From: Caryophanales bacterium UBA1427
GTDB lineage: Bacteria; Bacillota_I; Bacilli_A; ML615J-28; CAG-313
Assembly (NCBI GenBank): GCA_002329485.1
Contig: DCTZ01000027.1
Span: 24,245 to 88,244, forward strand
Direction: 5' to 3'
Length of the DNA stretch: 64,000 nucleotides
This document shows, in pieces, positions 17,459-26,393 of the stretch. Below the pieces are notes generated by a model. The model did no database searches. It saw only the letters and a list, made by a program, of their open reading frames with translations, and was not told the DNA's origin. The position numbers and the translations under genes were made by a program. Position 1 is the stretch's first letter; every line of letters starts with the position of its first letter.

Positions 17459-17514
17459 CATTCTGTCCAAACAGCGGGATTTTCTCTTTTTTATTTTGGC
17501 GATTGACCAACTTG

Positions 17515-17523
17515 TGGTATAAT
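17515..17523 (+). promoter_or_regulatory. Extended -10 promoter of the lone sensor gene
   Basis: Plus-strand TGGTATAAT, 30 bp before the start codon, the same element as the divergent promoter 60 bp away. Confidence 0.6.
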
Positions 17524-17552
17524 GATTAAAGAAACGGCAGGTGATTTGGGTC

Positions 17553-18524
17553 ATGTTCAAGAAAACGGGTCTGAAAATCAAATGGTCTTTTATTGCTTTT
17601 TTGACGCTCTTCATCGTCTTCGAGTGCAGTTTGTCGGTTTACTCCATCAATCAGATTATGTATCGCAATATGCTGAACTATTCCCAAAAAGCGATTGCCC
17701 TGAACATGGAAAACTGCACGGCTTTGATCGAACTGGCTTCCAAAGCAACCGACCTCGTGGCTTCCGACCCGCAAATCATCGAAAAAGTGCGCCAAAGACA
17801 GTATTTCCTGAATTCCTTGAAACTACAGTCCCTAAGCATCATCGGGGTCACCTTATACGATACTTCGGGAAACTACTATCATTCCGACGGAATGGCCGGG
17901 GTTTTGCCCCTTTCTAAAATGGCGGAGGAAGCAAGAATCGCAAGCTTTTTTGAAGACGAAACGGAAGATGCCTTTTTCTCGGTTCGCACCACTTCCATCA
18001 ATGCCATTTATACCAACAACCAACTGTACGACGCCCGTCAAGGTATTATTACCTACATCCGAAAAGTTTATGATTCCGAACGAAAAGTGATTGGCTATCT
18101 CTTTTTGGACATCAGCCCCAAATATCTCTACAGCAACTTCTTCAGTTATACCGACGATTTGGGTGAAGCAGTCAGTTTTATCGTTTTCGATTCCGACAAT
18201 TACCTTCAAACCGTCGCTAATGAACCGTATGCCGGGTATCTGAAATATTTGGCAACAGGCCAGCCGGTTCGGACCAAAGACTTGCGTTACATCGTCGCAA
18301 CGCAAAGCTTTATGGATTTTGATGCGGAGCTTGTAACCTTAATACCGCTTAAGCCTTTTTACCGAAAACAGGCTTTGCTTACTTTCCCGATTATTCTCAT
18401 TTCCCTGGTTTTTATTGTGTTATCCTGCATCATCGGAAATCGGGAGAGCAAAAAAGTGGTCGATTCCCTGACCGCCCTAAATACTAAAATGAAAGAAGCT
18501 TACAAAGAATTCGAAAAGAGTTAA
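17553..18524 (+). CDS. Stand-alone extracytoplasmic sensor protein, no kinase domain
   Basis: 323 residues. One membrane segment near residues 12-32, an outside domain of about 230 residues that looks like a double-Cache sensor (LSIIGVTLYDTSGNYYHS, then a GYLFLDISPKYLYS segment, then AVSFIVFDSDNYLQT), and a second membrane segment near 273-293. It ends after only a short HAMP-like helix (LTALNTKMKEAYKEFEKS), so no transmitter follows. Start at the ATG at 17553 with AGGTG upstream; a GTG 12 bp earlier is less likely. It converges on the histidine kinase gene, whose sensor half has the same build. It could modulate that kinase; this is inference. Confidence 0.75.
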   Translation: MFKKTGLKIKWSFIAFLTLFIVFECSLSVYSINQIMYRNMLNYSQKAIALNMENCTALIELASKATDLVASDPQIIEKVRQRQYFLNSLKLQSLSIIGVTLYDTSGNYYHSDGMAGVLPLSKMAEEARIASFFEDETEDAFFSVRTTSINAIYTNNQLYDARQGIITYIRKVYDSERKVIGYLFLDISPKYLYSNFFSYTDDLGEAVSFIVFDSDNYLQTVANEPYAGYLKYLATGQPVRTKDLRYIVATQSFMDFDAELVTLIPLKPFYRKQALLTFPIILISLVFIVLSCIIGNRESKKVVDSLTALNTKMKEAYKEFEKS

Positions 18525-18554
18525 AAAGAAGATGCCTCAAGACATCTTCTTTTT
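18523..18554. terminator. Bidirectional terminator between sensor and kinase genes
   Basis: A 12-bp stem (AAAAAGAAGATG and CATCTTCTTTTT) with an 8-base loop and T runs on both strands. It overlaps the last codons of both convergent genes. Confidence 0.85.
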
Positions 18555-20255
18555 TCTTATCTTCAGGGTTACTTTGGTACCGTTGTTAGGTTTGGATTCG
18601 ACCGTTACCCCGCAATCTTCCCCATATTCCAGTTTTATCCGTTCGTCGACGTTTTTGATACCATAGCCGGAGGAACTCATCGAATATTTCGGGGTATAGC
18701 CTTTTTCGACTTCAAAACCCAAGCCGTCGTCGATTACTTCGAAATAAATGAATTCGCCTTCGCACCGTGCTTTTACGCTGATATGTCCTTTTTCTTCCAT
18801 GCCGGATATGCCGTGTTTGATGGCGTTTTCGACAATCGGCTGTAAAATCAGCTTCATAATCTGTTCGTTTTTGATTTCCGGATCGATGACGTATTCGATA
18901 TCGAATTTGTCCGGAAAACGGATCAGTTCGATTTCGATGAAGTTTTTGATAATCTGAAATTCTTCTTCGACGGTAATGAACTTATCGCCTTTATGAAGAC
19001 TGATTCTAAAAAACCGCGCAAGGGCCAAAGCCAATCGTTCGATTTCCGGCTGCTGTTTCAGTTTGGCAAGCCAGGCAATCGCATCGAGCGTATTGTACAG
19101 GAAGTGCGGATTGATTTGGACCTGCAGGGCATAGAGTTCGAGCTTCCGTTTGCTTTCGCTTTCCTCCGCGTTCAGTTCCATGAGTTCCTGGATTCGTTTC
19201 ATCATTTCGTTGAAGGAAATTTCGAGTTCCTGGATTTCGTCGGCGAAGACCGGTTCGGTTTCCTTGATCTCGCTTTCGATATCGGAAGTTTTGATCCGTT
19301 CTTTCAGATTGTTGATTGGTCTGATTAACCCGCTCGAAACCAAAAGCGACAAAAGCAAAGCCATTATTCCCATTGCCAAAGCCAGGATCGTATTGTTGAT
19401 GCTCAAAAGGCGGATTCCGGAAAATAGGTAATCTTCCGACAAAACGCTGATTATCGTCCAGTCGAGATTATATTGGGTTTTGAGTTTAACGCTTTGTTGT
19501 TCGACTAAAAGCACTTTTTCCTGGGATAAAGAAGAAAGCGAGGAAGAGTTCCGGCTTAAAGCATCGTAATTGAGCAAGATGCTTCCGACCAGTTTGGTTT
19601 CGGGATGCGACAGGATTAAACCGAGATCCGAAACCAAAAGCGTATAACCCATGGCCGGGTCGATGGCATCGAGCGAATCTTTGAAGCTTTCCACGTTGAT
19701 TCCGAAAAGCAAAGCCCCGGGATATCCCTGCAGCGGATAAGAACGGAACGGTTTTCCCAATAACAGCATTTTCTCTCCGTTGGTTTTACTTACAATCGGT
19801 CCTTCCACAATCAGGGCGCTGCTGCTTTGCACGGTTTTGCCGAATTCGTTGTCAAAGAAAATTGTTTCGTTTGTCATGCCAGAATAATAATTTCCGTCGT
19901 AATAAAGAATGATGTCCAAAAAGATCGTTTCGTTGATGCCCATGTTTTGAATCAAATTTTCAAAACCGGTCTTACGCGCCTCTTTCGTAACTGCCTCATC
20001 CAACAAAGCCAAGGTTTGGGGATTTTCCACCAAAGGATTATAGATGATGCTTATGCCGTCAAGAATCAAAGCGATACCTTCATCCATATGCATCTGTTGT
20101 TCGTTGATGTGTCTGATGGTGTTGGTTTTGATGTTGTTGGTGACGATGGTCCGAATCAGAACCATCAAAGTGAACAAAAACACAAATATAACCAAAAACA
20201 GAATCGAAGCTATCCGGAAACGAATGCTGTGAAAAAAAGCCCTTATTCTCGTCAT
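18537..20255 (-). CDS. YesM-type sensor histidine kinase
   Basis: 572 residues. Membrane segments near 14-36 and 282-304 enclose an outside Cache-like sensor region. HAMP follows (RPINNLKERIKTSDIESE), then the His_kinase domain with phospho-acceptor His near 383 in QINPHFLYNTLDAI, and an ATPase domain with N box ILQPIVENAIKHG and G box GLGFEVEKGY...GYGIKNVDERI. This class usually controls carbohydrate uptake operons. Its start overlaps the regulator's stop as ATGA. A natural target would be the sugar operon upstream at 23156-37310, but no direct evidence is seen. Confidence 0.93.
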   Translation of the reverse strand: MTRIRAFFHSIRFRIASILFLVIFVFLFTLMVLIRTIVTNNIKTNTIRHINEQQMHMDEGIALILDGISIIYNPLVENPQTLALLDEAVTKEARKTGFENLIQNMGINETIFLDIILYYDGNYYSGMTNETIFFDNEFGKTVQSSSALIVEGPIVSKTNGEKMLLLGKPFRSYPLQGYPGALLFGINVESFKDSLDAIDPAMGYTLLVSDLGLILSHPETKLVGSILLNYDALSRNSSSLSSLSQEKVLLVEQQSVKLKTQYNLDWTIISVLSEDYLFSGIRLLSINNTILALAMGIMALLLSLLVSSGLIRPINNLKERIKTSDIESEIKETEPVFADEIQELEISFNEMMKRIQELMELNAEESESKRKLELYALQVQINPHFLYNTLDAIAWLAKLKQQPEIERLALALARFFRISLHKGDKFITVEEEFQIIKNFIEIELIRFPDKFDIEYVIDPEIKNEQIMKLILQPIVENAIKHGISGMEEKGHISVKARCEGEFIYFEVIDDGLGFEVEKGYTPKYSMSSSGYGIKNVDERIKLEYGEDCGVTVESKPNNGTKVTLKIRKKKMS

Positions 20256-21460
20256 TGCTTTTGTTCCTTCATTTGCAGATATTCGATTGGGGTAAGCCCG
20301 GTGCTCTTTTTAAACACCTGACTGAAATATTTGGCATCGTTGTAGCCCACTTTCATGGCCACTTCGTAAATCAGCGCATTGCCTTGGGCAAGCAGTCTTT
20401 TGGCCTCGTTGATTCTTTGGCGGGTCAGACATTCGTTGAACGTTACCCCCAGTTCTTCTTTCAATACATGCATCAGGTGGGATTCGCTGACAAACAAAGC
20501 GTCGGCTACCGATTTGATCGTAATGTTTTGGGCATAATTTTCTGCAATATAATGCAAAATGTCGCACACCAGCTTTTTGGTAAAACTCAGCTTTTGGTCG
20601 GCATAAACGACGGTGCTGCTCGACAAAACCAAATTGCTTTGGGCCAGACGCCTGGCATCCTGAAAGAAAACCGGCAAATCGGCCAACGTCCGATAAACGG
20701 AACTGATTCCCACGTTATAGATATATCCGCGGGCGTCAAAGTCGTTTAAGGTTTGTTTGATCAAATGTACCAGAGCGTCTACCTTATAGTCTTCCGAAAC
20801 GATTATCAGGTCGGAACCGTCTTCGATGATTTTATGGGCCAAATCCGTTTGATCCAGCAAATCTTTTAATGTAGCAGCCAGATTCCTGCCAACCTTTTTT
20901 CCTTCCGTCAGGCAATTGAAATAAACCAACCGCCCCGGTTGGGGAAGGTTAATAGCATAATTTTTAAGTTTTTCCTGCCAATCTGGCATTGTATCCGGAT
21001 TGTTCAGGGCTTTCAGAAGAATCGATTCGGCAATCATCTGTTTATCCTGTTCGACCTGCGACAAAGTCTTTTTGGCAATCCGGCGGTTATTCAGTTCTTC
21101 GATGCCTTTCAAAACCACATCGATCAATTCCTGGTTATCGATCGGTTTCAACAAATAAGAAAACGCACCGTTTTCCAAAGTTTCTTTGGCATACTCAAAA
21201 TCTTTGTAACCGGAGAGCATGATAATAACCGTATCCAAAGCATGATCTTTGATGGCTTTCACGAAATCGAGCCCGTCCATCAGAGGCATCCGCACATCCG
21301 AAATGATGATGTCAGGTTTTTTGTCAAGCGCAAGTGCCAAACCTTCCTTGCCGTTTTTGGCAGCGCCGATTATTTCGATACCCAAAGCACTCCAATCGAT
21401 GGTTTGTTCGATTCCGTACCTGACCAAATATTCGTCGTCCACAATAATCATCTTATACAT
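20252..21460 (-). CDS. YesN-type response regulator with AraC DNA-binding domain
   Basis: 402 residues. The receiver domain has phospho-acceptor Asp55 in IIISDVRMPLMDG, with acidic pair DDE (8-10) and the Lys in LLKPIDN. A middle region of about 150 residues is variable. The C-terminal AraC/XylS double helix-turn-helix shows YAQNITIKSVADALFVSESHL and VAMKVGYNDAKYFSQVFKKS. Partner of the kinase directly after it (ATGA overlap). GGGGTTGG precedes the ATG. Together they form a pair that activates genes in response to an outside ligand, typically a glycan. Confidence 0.94.
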   Translation of the reverse strand: MYKMIIVDDEYLVRYGIEQTIDWSALGIEIIGAAKNGKEGLALALDKKPDIIISDVRMPLMDGLDFVKAIKDHALDTVIIMLSGYKDFEYAKETLENGAFSYLLKPIDNQELIDVVLKGIEELNNRRIAKKTLSQVEQDKQMIAESILLKALNNPDTMPDWQEKLKNYAINLPQPGRLVYFNCLTEGKKVGRNLAATLKDLLDQTDLAHKIIEDGSDLIIVSEDYKVDALVHLIKQTLNDFDARGYIYNVGISSVYRTLADLPVFFQDARRLAQSNLVLSSSTVVYADQKLSFTKKLVCDILHYIAENYAQNITIKSVADALFVSESHLMHVLKEELGVTFNECLTRQRINEAKRLLAQGNALIYEVAMKVGYNDAKYFSQVFKKSTGLTPIEYLQMKEQKQ

Positions 21461-21525
21461 GGTGCCAACCCCTTTTCTTTTATTTTACCATAAAACCGAA
21501 TTAAATCTTTTCGCCAAAATAAAAA

Positions 21526-21563
21526 AGTTAAAGCGGTCTGACCATTCGGGAACCGATTTAACT
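21526..21563 (-). terminator. Terminator after the FMN-binding protein gene
   Basis: Stem AGTTAAA/TTTAACT extended by CGGT/ACCG-type pairing after one mismatch, followed on the minus strand by TTTTTT. It also separates this pair from the two-component genes. Confidence 0.75.
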
Positions 21564-21573
21564 TAGTTTTCGC

Positions 21574-21996
21574 TTATTGATTTTTCCGGGCTTTTTTTAA
21601 GGCCAGTTCCAAGGCTTTTAGATGAGCTTTGGAAGTCACGGTCGCACCGCTTATGACATCGACATCGAATGATTGAGCTTTCAGACACTCGTTGAACAGA
21701 TTGGAAACGGTTTGCCCTTTCGTAAGTTTAATATCTTCCCCTTCTTTGTTGATTGCGCCCTTGATTATTTTAAACTCTGCGACTTTTCCCTCTTTGACGG
21801 TGATTTCAACCACCGTGTCGCGCAAATGTCCTTTTTCTCCGACAAACTCACCCTGATAAACGCCGTCCTGCAATTCCCCGAACACCTGATTGTCAAAGGT
21901 TAAGTTCAAAATTTCTTTTCGGTTCGGTTGGTCCCCAATCAAAAAGCCGACAATAATCAAAGCGATAATGCCGATAACGATAAGAATCCACCACAT
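21574..21996 (-). CDS. Membrane-anchored FMN-binding domain protein
   Basis: 140 residues. An N-terminal membrane anchor (residues 2-21) precedes an FMN_bind domain with the flavinylation motif DVISGATVTS near residue 120, where the Thr is expected to carry a covalently linked FMN. DGVYQGEFVGEKG is the usual domain start. Proteins of this kind pass electrons outside the membrane in extracellular electron transfer or reductase chains. It lies 19 bp after apbE, which should be its flavin-loading enzyme. Confidence 0.9.
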   Translation of the reverse strand: MWWILIVIGIIALIIVGFLIGDQPNRKEILNLTFDNQVFGELQDGVYQGEFVGEKGHLRDTVVEITVKEGKVAEFKIIKGAINKEGEDIKLTKGQTVSNLFNECLKAQSFDVDVISGATVTSKAHLKALELALKKARKNQ

Positions 21997-22015
21997 TTTC
22001 TTTGCTCCTTTCTTT

Positions 22016-22969
22016 TTAAATTATGGTTATCTTTGTTTGATCAAAGACTTCGAAACAATCAATCAATCCTTTGGTTATATATATGTTTTCCGTTTCGTCG
22101 ATTATAACCGCTTCGGTTTCGGGAAACCTTTTTAACAAATCCCTGCTTTTTTCGATTCCCGAAAGGAATACCGCAGTGGATAGCGCATCGGCCAAACAGC
22201 CGTTTTCGGCGATAACCGTTACGCTGGTTAGTCCCGCTTTGCCGGGATAACCGGTAAGAGGATTGAGCAAATGGTGATAACGGACTCCCTGACAGTCGAA
22301 AAACCTTTCGTAATCGCCCGAAGTGACAATCGCTTTGTTTTCCAGCTTAACCATGCCGATTAAATGGTCGGTTCTTCTCGGGTGTCTGATACCCACTTTC
22401 CATGGTTCGCCGTTGGGATTCGAACCGATAACCGAAACATTCCCGCCGATATTGATATACCCTTGAGCGAATTTGAATTTTTCGATGATTTTATTACATT
22501 CGTCGGTGGCAAGACCTTTGGCAATTCCGCCCAAATCAATTTTTTGGCCCGGGTGTTTAAGCATCACAGCCGAGTTTTTTTCGTCAATGATTATATCGCG
22601 ATAACCGACAAAGCTTTTGGCTTTTCGGATTGCCTCTTCGCTCGGGGGACTTATCGCAAATTTGAAATCCCACAAATCCATCAGGGGACCGACCGTTACG
22701 TCGAAAAGACCGCCTGTCATATTGCTTAGCCCAACCGCTTTGTTTAACAAAGCCAATAGTTTTCGGTCGACTCTGACAAAAGACCTGCCTGCTGCGGCAT
22801 TGATTTTGTATACTTGCCCTTTATCGTCGTAACGACTGTAGTATCGGGAAAACCAGAGCAATTTCTTTTTAATTTGTTTTAAGGCCCGCCGGACGTTTTT
22901 TCCCGATAGTCTCACCGAGACCACCGTATCCATCAAATAAAAGGTTGCAAATACTTCTTTGTTTTTCAT
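22016..22969 (-). CDS. apbE: ApbE FAD:protein FMN transferase
   Basis: 317-residue enzyme that splits FAD and attaches FMN to a Thr of target proteins. Visible family motifs: FYLMDTVVSVRL at the start, NAAAGRSFVRVD, PLMDLWDF, the flavin-binding KIDLGGIAKGLATDEC near 175, GGNVSVIGSNPNGEPWKVGI, HHLLNPLTGYP and a metal-site ADALSTAVFL. The start at 22969 has GGTGGGAT before it; an in-frame extension has no ribosome site. Unusually, neither start gives a signal peptide or lipobox, though most ApbE proteins work outside the membrane. A strong promoter precedes it, and the FMN-binding partner follows. Confidence 0.92.
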   Translation of the reverse strand: MKNKEVFATFYLMDTVVSVRLSGKNVRRALKQIKKKLLWFSRYYSRYDDKGQVYKINAAAGRSFVRVDRKLLALLNKAVGLSNMTGGLFDVTVGPLMDLWDFKFAISPPSEEAIRKAKSFVGYRDIIIDEKNSAVMLKHPGQKIDLGGIAKGLATDECNKIIEKFKFAQGYINIGGNVSVIGSNPNGEPWKVGIRHPRRTDHLIGMVKLENKAIVTSGDYERFFDCQGVRYHHLLNPLTGYPGKAGLTSVTVIAENGCLADALSTAVFLSGIEKSRDLLKRFPETEAVIIDETENIYITKGLIDCFEVFDQTKITII

Positions 22970-22998
22970 ATCCCACCAAAAACATTTCTGATAGCCTA

Positions 22999-23026
22999 AG
23001 TATAGCATGTTTTGGGAAGTTGTCAA
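22999..23026 (-). promoter_or_regulatory. Strong promoter of apbE
   Basis: Consensus TTGACA (minus strand, 23021-23026) and TATACT (22999-23004) with a 16-bp spacer, 30 bp before the start codon. Confidence 0.82.
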
Positions 23027-23084
23027 AACATTAAATAAGTTTTTATGTATCTTTATAAACCTTTTAGTCATTGCAGATGTTTTT

Positions 23085-23128
23085 TTAAAAAAGGACTGCC
23101 CAAAAAGCAGGTGGCTCTCAGGCAGTCT
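23085..23128 (-). terminator. Terminator of the eight-gene glycan operon
   Basis: Stem GGACTGCC (23093-23100) with GGCAGTCT (23121-23128) around a 20-base loop; on the minus strand it is followed by a TTTTTT run. It closes the transcript that starts near 37333. Confidence 0.82.
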
Positions 23129-23155
23129 TTTAAGGGGTGAGATAACGCAAATTTA

Positions 23156-26100
23156 TTAAGCTTTTCTTCTTCTGATTACCAAGAACATGCAAGCTGAAAG
23201 AAGCATCAGCGAATAGTAAATTAAGCTTTGCGAGTTGCATCCTGCGCAGGAACTCGGTTGAGGTTCGCTTTGGATGTTGACGGTGAAGCTGGCTGAGCTT
23301 TCCGACAAATCGGAATCCAAGAAGTTTTCGCCGTCGCCGACAGCCTGAACCTTAACCGTGTAAGTGTCGTTGGAAAGACCAAGTTCGGACTTGGTGAAAG
23401 TCTTGCCGCTAGTTACGTTAGTGAATGTTTTAACCACTTCTTCGCCGCGATAGATATATACGGTATAAGAAGTTGCGCCTTCCACATTGGTCCAGCTTAC
23501 AGTCAACTGTTCGTTTGCGTATTCAATCGTCACATCGGTCGGTGCCGGCAATTTTTCGGATACCACGGTGCTTTCGAGAAGCGCTTCGATTGCTTTCAAC
23601 GAACTATTTGCACCCGCAAACGCAATTTCGTCGACATATATCTTTCCGCTGCCCCAGTCGCCGCAAATCAGTCTGATGCCTTCCATGTCGCGCGGTAAGC
23701 CCGAAGCAGCCAAGTCGATGATGAAGATCTTGTATTCGGTCGTCAGGTCTTCCGTCTTCAAAATGCTGCCGTCTGCCAATACGACCGTTCCGGCATTAAA
23801 GAACAACGGTCCTCCGTCGGTGGAAATCGTTTCAATCCGGAAAGTATTGAAGTCGGTTCCTTCGGCGCCTTTCATTCGCAAAATCAAATATTCGTAAGCA
23901 TCATCTTTGTTGTTGAAGCCCGGTTTACCCGCTCCATGGTAATAAACGTGTTCGCCGTTGGAGAAGTCAAAGACAAGCGCGCCGTCTTCGATGGTTACGC
24001 CTTCGCCGCTCAGCCACCATTTGTTGATCGATTCCGGATCGGCCGGGAATGCGGTGTCGCGTTCGGCATCGTCAAAGAGAATATATTCGCCTTCTTTTAA
24101 CAAAGGTTCGGCGACTTTGTCGATGAAGCTGATTTCGTCGACATAGATCTTACCGCTGCCCCAGTCGCCACAAATCAGTCTGATACCTTCGAAATCGGCC
24201 GGAAGTCCGGATTTGACAATGTCGATTACATAAGTTTGGTATTCGGTCGTCAGATCGGCGGTTTTCAGAGTGCTGCCGTCCATGAGGATGGCTTTTTCGG
24301 CGTTAAAGAACAACGGTCCGCCGTCGGTGGAAATCGTTTCGATTCGGAAGGTATTGAAGTCGGTTCCTTCCGCACCTTTCATTCTGAGCAGTAAGTATTG
24401 ACGCGGATTGTCTTTGTTGTTGAAACCAGGTTTTCCGGCGCCTTGGTAATAAACGTGTTCGCCGTTGGAGAAGTCAAAAACAAGAGCACCGTCTTCGATG
24501 GTTACGCCTTCGCCCCCCAACCACCATTTGTTGATTGTTCCCGGATCGGCAGGGAATGCTTCGTCCCTTTCCGCATCATCGAACACAATCTTGCTTGCTT
24601 CGTCCAAAACGTCTTTGTGTTCTTTCGCAAAGAAGATATCGTCGATCCAAAGTTTTCCTTCGCCGCTGTAGAACAGGTGGAAGCCTTGCGGGTCGGTTCC
24701 GAGTCCGCTTTGGACAAGATCGACGATTAAATAGTTGTAACCGTCTTTGGTGATATACGGATATTTGGCTTGGTTTTCGACAGCTGTCACAAGACCGGCT
24801 CCGCTCTTCAAGCCGCCGTTAGCCCAGACAACTTCGCTTAACGTGTCTTCCGGACCGATGGTCTGCATTCTGAAGTTGGCAATCGAGCCGCCGTCGGTTG
24901 TTTTGTATTTCAAAACGACATAAGGATACGTGCCGTCGTTGCTTCTTTGAACGGAAACGGCGGTATATTGGATGTAGGAATTGTTTTCGGTGCAGTCAAA
25001 GACCAAATTGTCGTCGACAATCGACAACCGATCGATTCCCGCATACGCAATGATAAATTCGAAACCGTAAGCCAAAGCGACCGGATTGTTGGCATCGAAA
25101 GCCAGAGTGGCGCCGACGGCTTCGCGTTTGAAGTTATCGAAAACCAAAATGTCCTGTTTGTCGAGTTTCGGATATTCGGTTCTGATTGCCCCCGCATTGT
25201 ATTCCATATTGGTAAAGAAGACCATATCGAGATAAACCACGTCGTTCGTTGTTTCGAATTTGAAACCGTTGACGTTTTTGTCCCAACCGTTCTTTTCGAA
25301 GTTGATGACAAGGTTTTGGAAGTAGGTCGATACTTCTGGAACGACTTCGTCATCCGGACCGACCAAAGTCGACAATGCTTTTGTATCGCCCCAAACTTCG
25401 CCTTGTTCGGTTACGTAGAACGGGGTAATCATGACATCTTCGGCTCCGCTTTCGCCCCGAACCCGAAGCACGAAGTTTTCGTATGTGCCAGCAGGGTTAC
25501 CTGCATCATATCCCGCAGCGCGGTAGTGGGCAAGGCCACTAGAACCGTCAAGCAAAAGATGTTGGCCGATGATGCGACCGGCGGAACCGCACCAATAAAC
25601 GTTTTTGTTTCCGGTATTAGGGTCGGTGCGGTCGAATTTGTCTAGCAGACTGTTGTTCACGCCTTCTTCGTAACCCATGGTATTGACGAGTTTGGAATAA
25701 TAAACTTCTTTGATATCGATGGTACCGGTTGTAGCCGCATCGGAAAGCAAATGGAAACCGACCATTTCGCTTCCGGCGGCAATCGGCGGTTCGCCTTCGC
25801 GGGTATATTCTTTTCCGTCAAGCGAATTCAAAACATCGATAATGTAAACCTGATAGTTTTCGGTGAGTTCCGGAAGCAATCCGCCGTCCGGGTCAACGAG
25901 TTCTTCGAACGGAACAGGGATATCGTTATGGTTGTCGTCATAACGGAACAAAAGGGTCAAATCTTCAATTGATGCCCCGTTGGATCCTCTCATGACAAAG
26001 ACCAAATAAGGATAAGCTCCTTCGGTGTTGGCGGCGGAAGCGGCTTTGTAGACCGGATTGTCCATCCGGCTGCCGGCATCGCCCGAATAATTGACATGAA

Positions 26101-26365
26101 GGTAATTCGGTCTTTCGGTAAAGCGGGCACCGGTTACGACATCGGTTTCATTAAAAGCCCACCATAGACCGGTTCCCGTCACGTCGGTTAACGAACCGCG
26201 GGTGAAATCGTCAAAGACTTTATCGAAGTCGGGATTGTAATCGCGGCCCAGATAACCTGTTTCATTGCGAACAGGCGCAACTTTGATGTCGGAAGCTTGA
26301 ACCTTTAAACCCGTTACAAAAAAACCTAGCATTAATAGTAAAAAGGTAAGTAAGGTTTTTTTCAT
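23156..26365 (-). CDS. Large secreted surface protein: five repeated modules, FN3 domain, Cys-TM-RRRK tail
   Basis: 1069 residues from the ATG at 26365 (AAGGAG site upstream; longer in-frame starts lack one). A signal peptide ends near VQA-S (24/25). Five modules of about 170 residues follow, starting near 50, 237, 405, 592 and 761. Each opens with a hydrophobic-FD(D/N)..R motif and closes with a (Y/W)(V/I)D(E/D)I.F motif, looking like beta-sandwich carbohydrate-binding domains. Modules 4 and 5 are nearly identical. An FN3 domain spans about 937-1032 (LTVSWTNVEGATSYTVYIY). The tail CAGCNS, a hydrophobic stretch, then RRRKA looks like a C-terminal anchor or sorting signal. Last gene of the glycan operon; likely binds the polymer at the cell surface. 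No named family recognised. Confidence 0.85.
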   Translation of the reverse strand: MKKTLLTFLLLMLGFFVTGLKVQASDIKVAPVRNETGYLGRDYNPDFDKVFDDFTRGSLTDVTGTGLWWAFNETDVVTGARFTERPNYLHVNYSGDAGSRMDNPVYKAASAANTEGAYPYLVFVMRGSNGASIEDLTLLFRYDDNHNDIPVPFEELVDPDGGLLPELTENYQVYIIDVLNSLDGKEYTREGEPPIAAGSEMVGFHLLSDAATTGTIDIKEVYYSKLVNTMGYEEGVNNSLLDKFDRTDPNTGNKNVYWCGSAGRIIGQHLLLDGSSGLAHYRAAGYDAGNPAGTYENFVLRVRGESGAEDVMITPFYVTEQGEVWGDTKALSTLVGPDDEVVPEVSTYFQNLVINFEKNGWDKNVNGFKFETTNDVVYLDMVFFTNMEYNAGAIRTEYPKLDKQDILVFDNFKREAVGATLAFDANNPVALAYGFEFIIAYAGIDRLSIVDDNLVFDCTENNSYIQYTAVSVQRSNDGTYPYVVLKYKTTDGGSIANFRMQTIGPEDTLSEVVWANGGLKSGAGLVTAVENQAKYPYITKDGYNYLIVDLVQSGLGTDPQGFHLFYSGEGKLWIDDIFFAKEHKDVLDEASKIVFDDAERDEAFPADPGTINKWWLGGEGVTIEDGALVFDFSNGEHVYYQGAGKPGFNNKDNPRQYLLLRMKGAEGTDFNTFRIETISTDGGPLFFNAEKAILMDGSTLKTADLTTEYQTYVIDIVKSGLPADFEGIRLICGDWGSGKIYVDEISFIDKVAEPLLKEGEYILFDDAERDTAFPADPESINKWWLSGEGVTIEDGALVFDFSNGEHVYYHGAGKPGFNNKDDAYEYLILRMKGAEGTDFNTFRIETISTDGGPLFFNAGTVVLADGSILKTEDLTTEYKIFIIDLAASGLPRDMEGIRLICGDWGSGKIYVDEIAFAGANSSLKAIEALLESTVVSEKLPAPTDVTIEYANEQLTVSWTNVEGATSYTVYIYRGEEVVKTFTNVTSGKTFTKSELGLSNDTYTVKVQAVGDGENFLDSDLSESSASFTVNIQSEPQPSSCAGCNSQSLIYYSLMLLSACMFLVIRRRKA
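23625..24602 (-). repeat. Tandem 507-bp direct repeat, two copies
   Basis: Two in-frame copies (about 23625-24095 and 24132-24602) with the same offset of 507 bp (169 codons) at both ends checked. They encode modules 5 and 4 of the surface protein and differ by scattered substitutions only, which points to a fairly recent duplication. Confidence 0.88.
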
Positions 26366-26393
26366 TTTCTCCAATCTCCTTTTTTTAATTTTT

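Noticed and set aside
23625..24602. Repeat pair as a CRISPR array or mobile repeat
   Set aside because: The copies are 507 bp, in frame and code for protein modules; there are no short spaced repeats or cas genes anywhere in the window.
24947..25645. Plus-strand open frame of 232 codons within the surface protein gene
   Set aside because: Antisense to repeated modules; no start signal.
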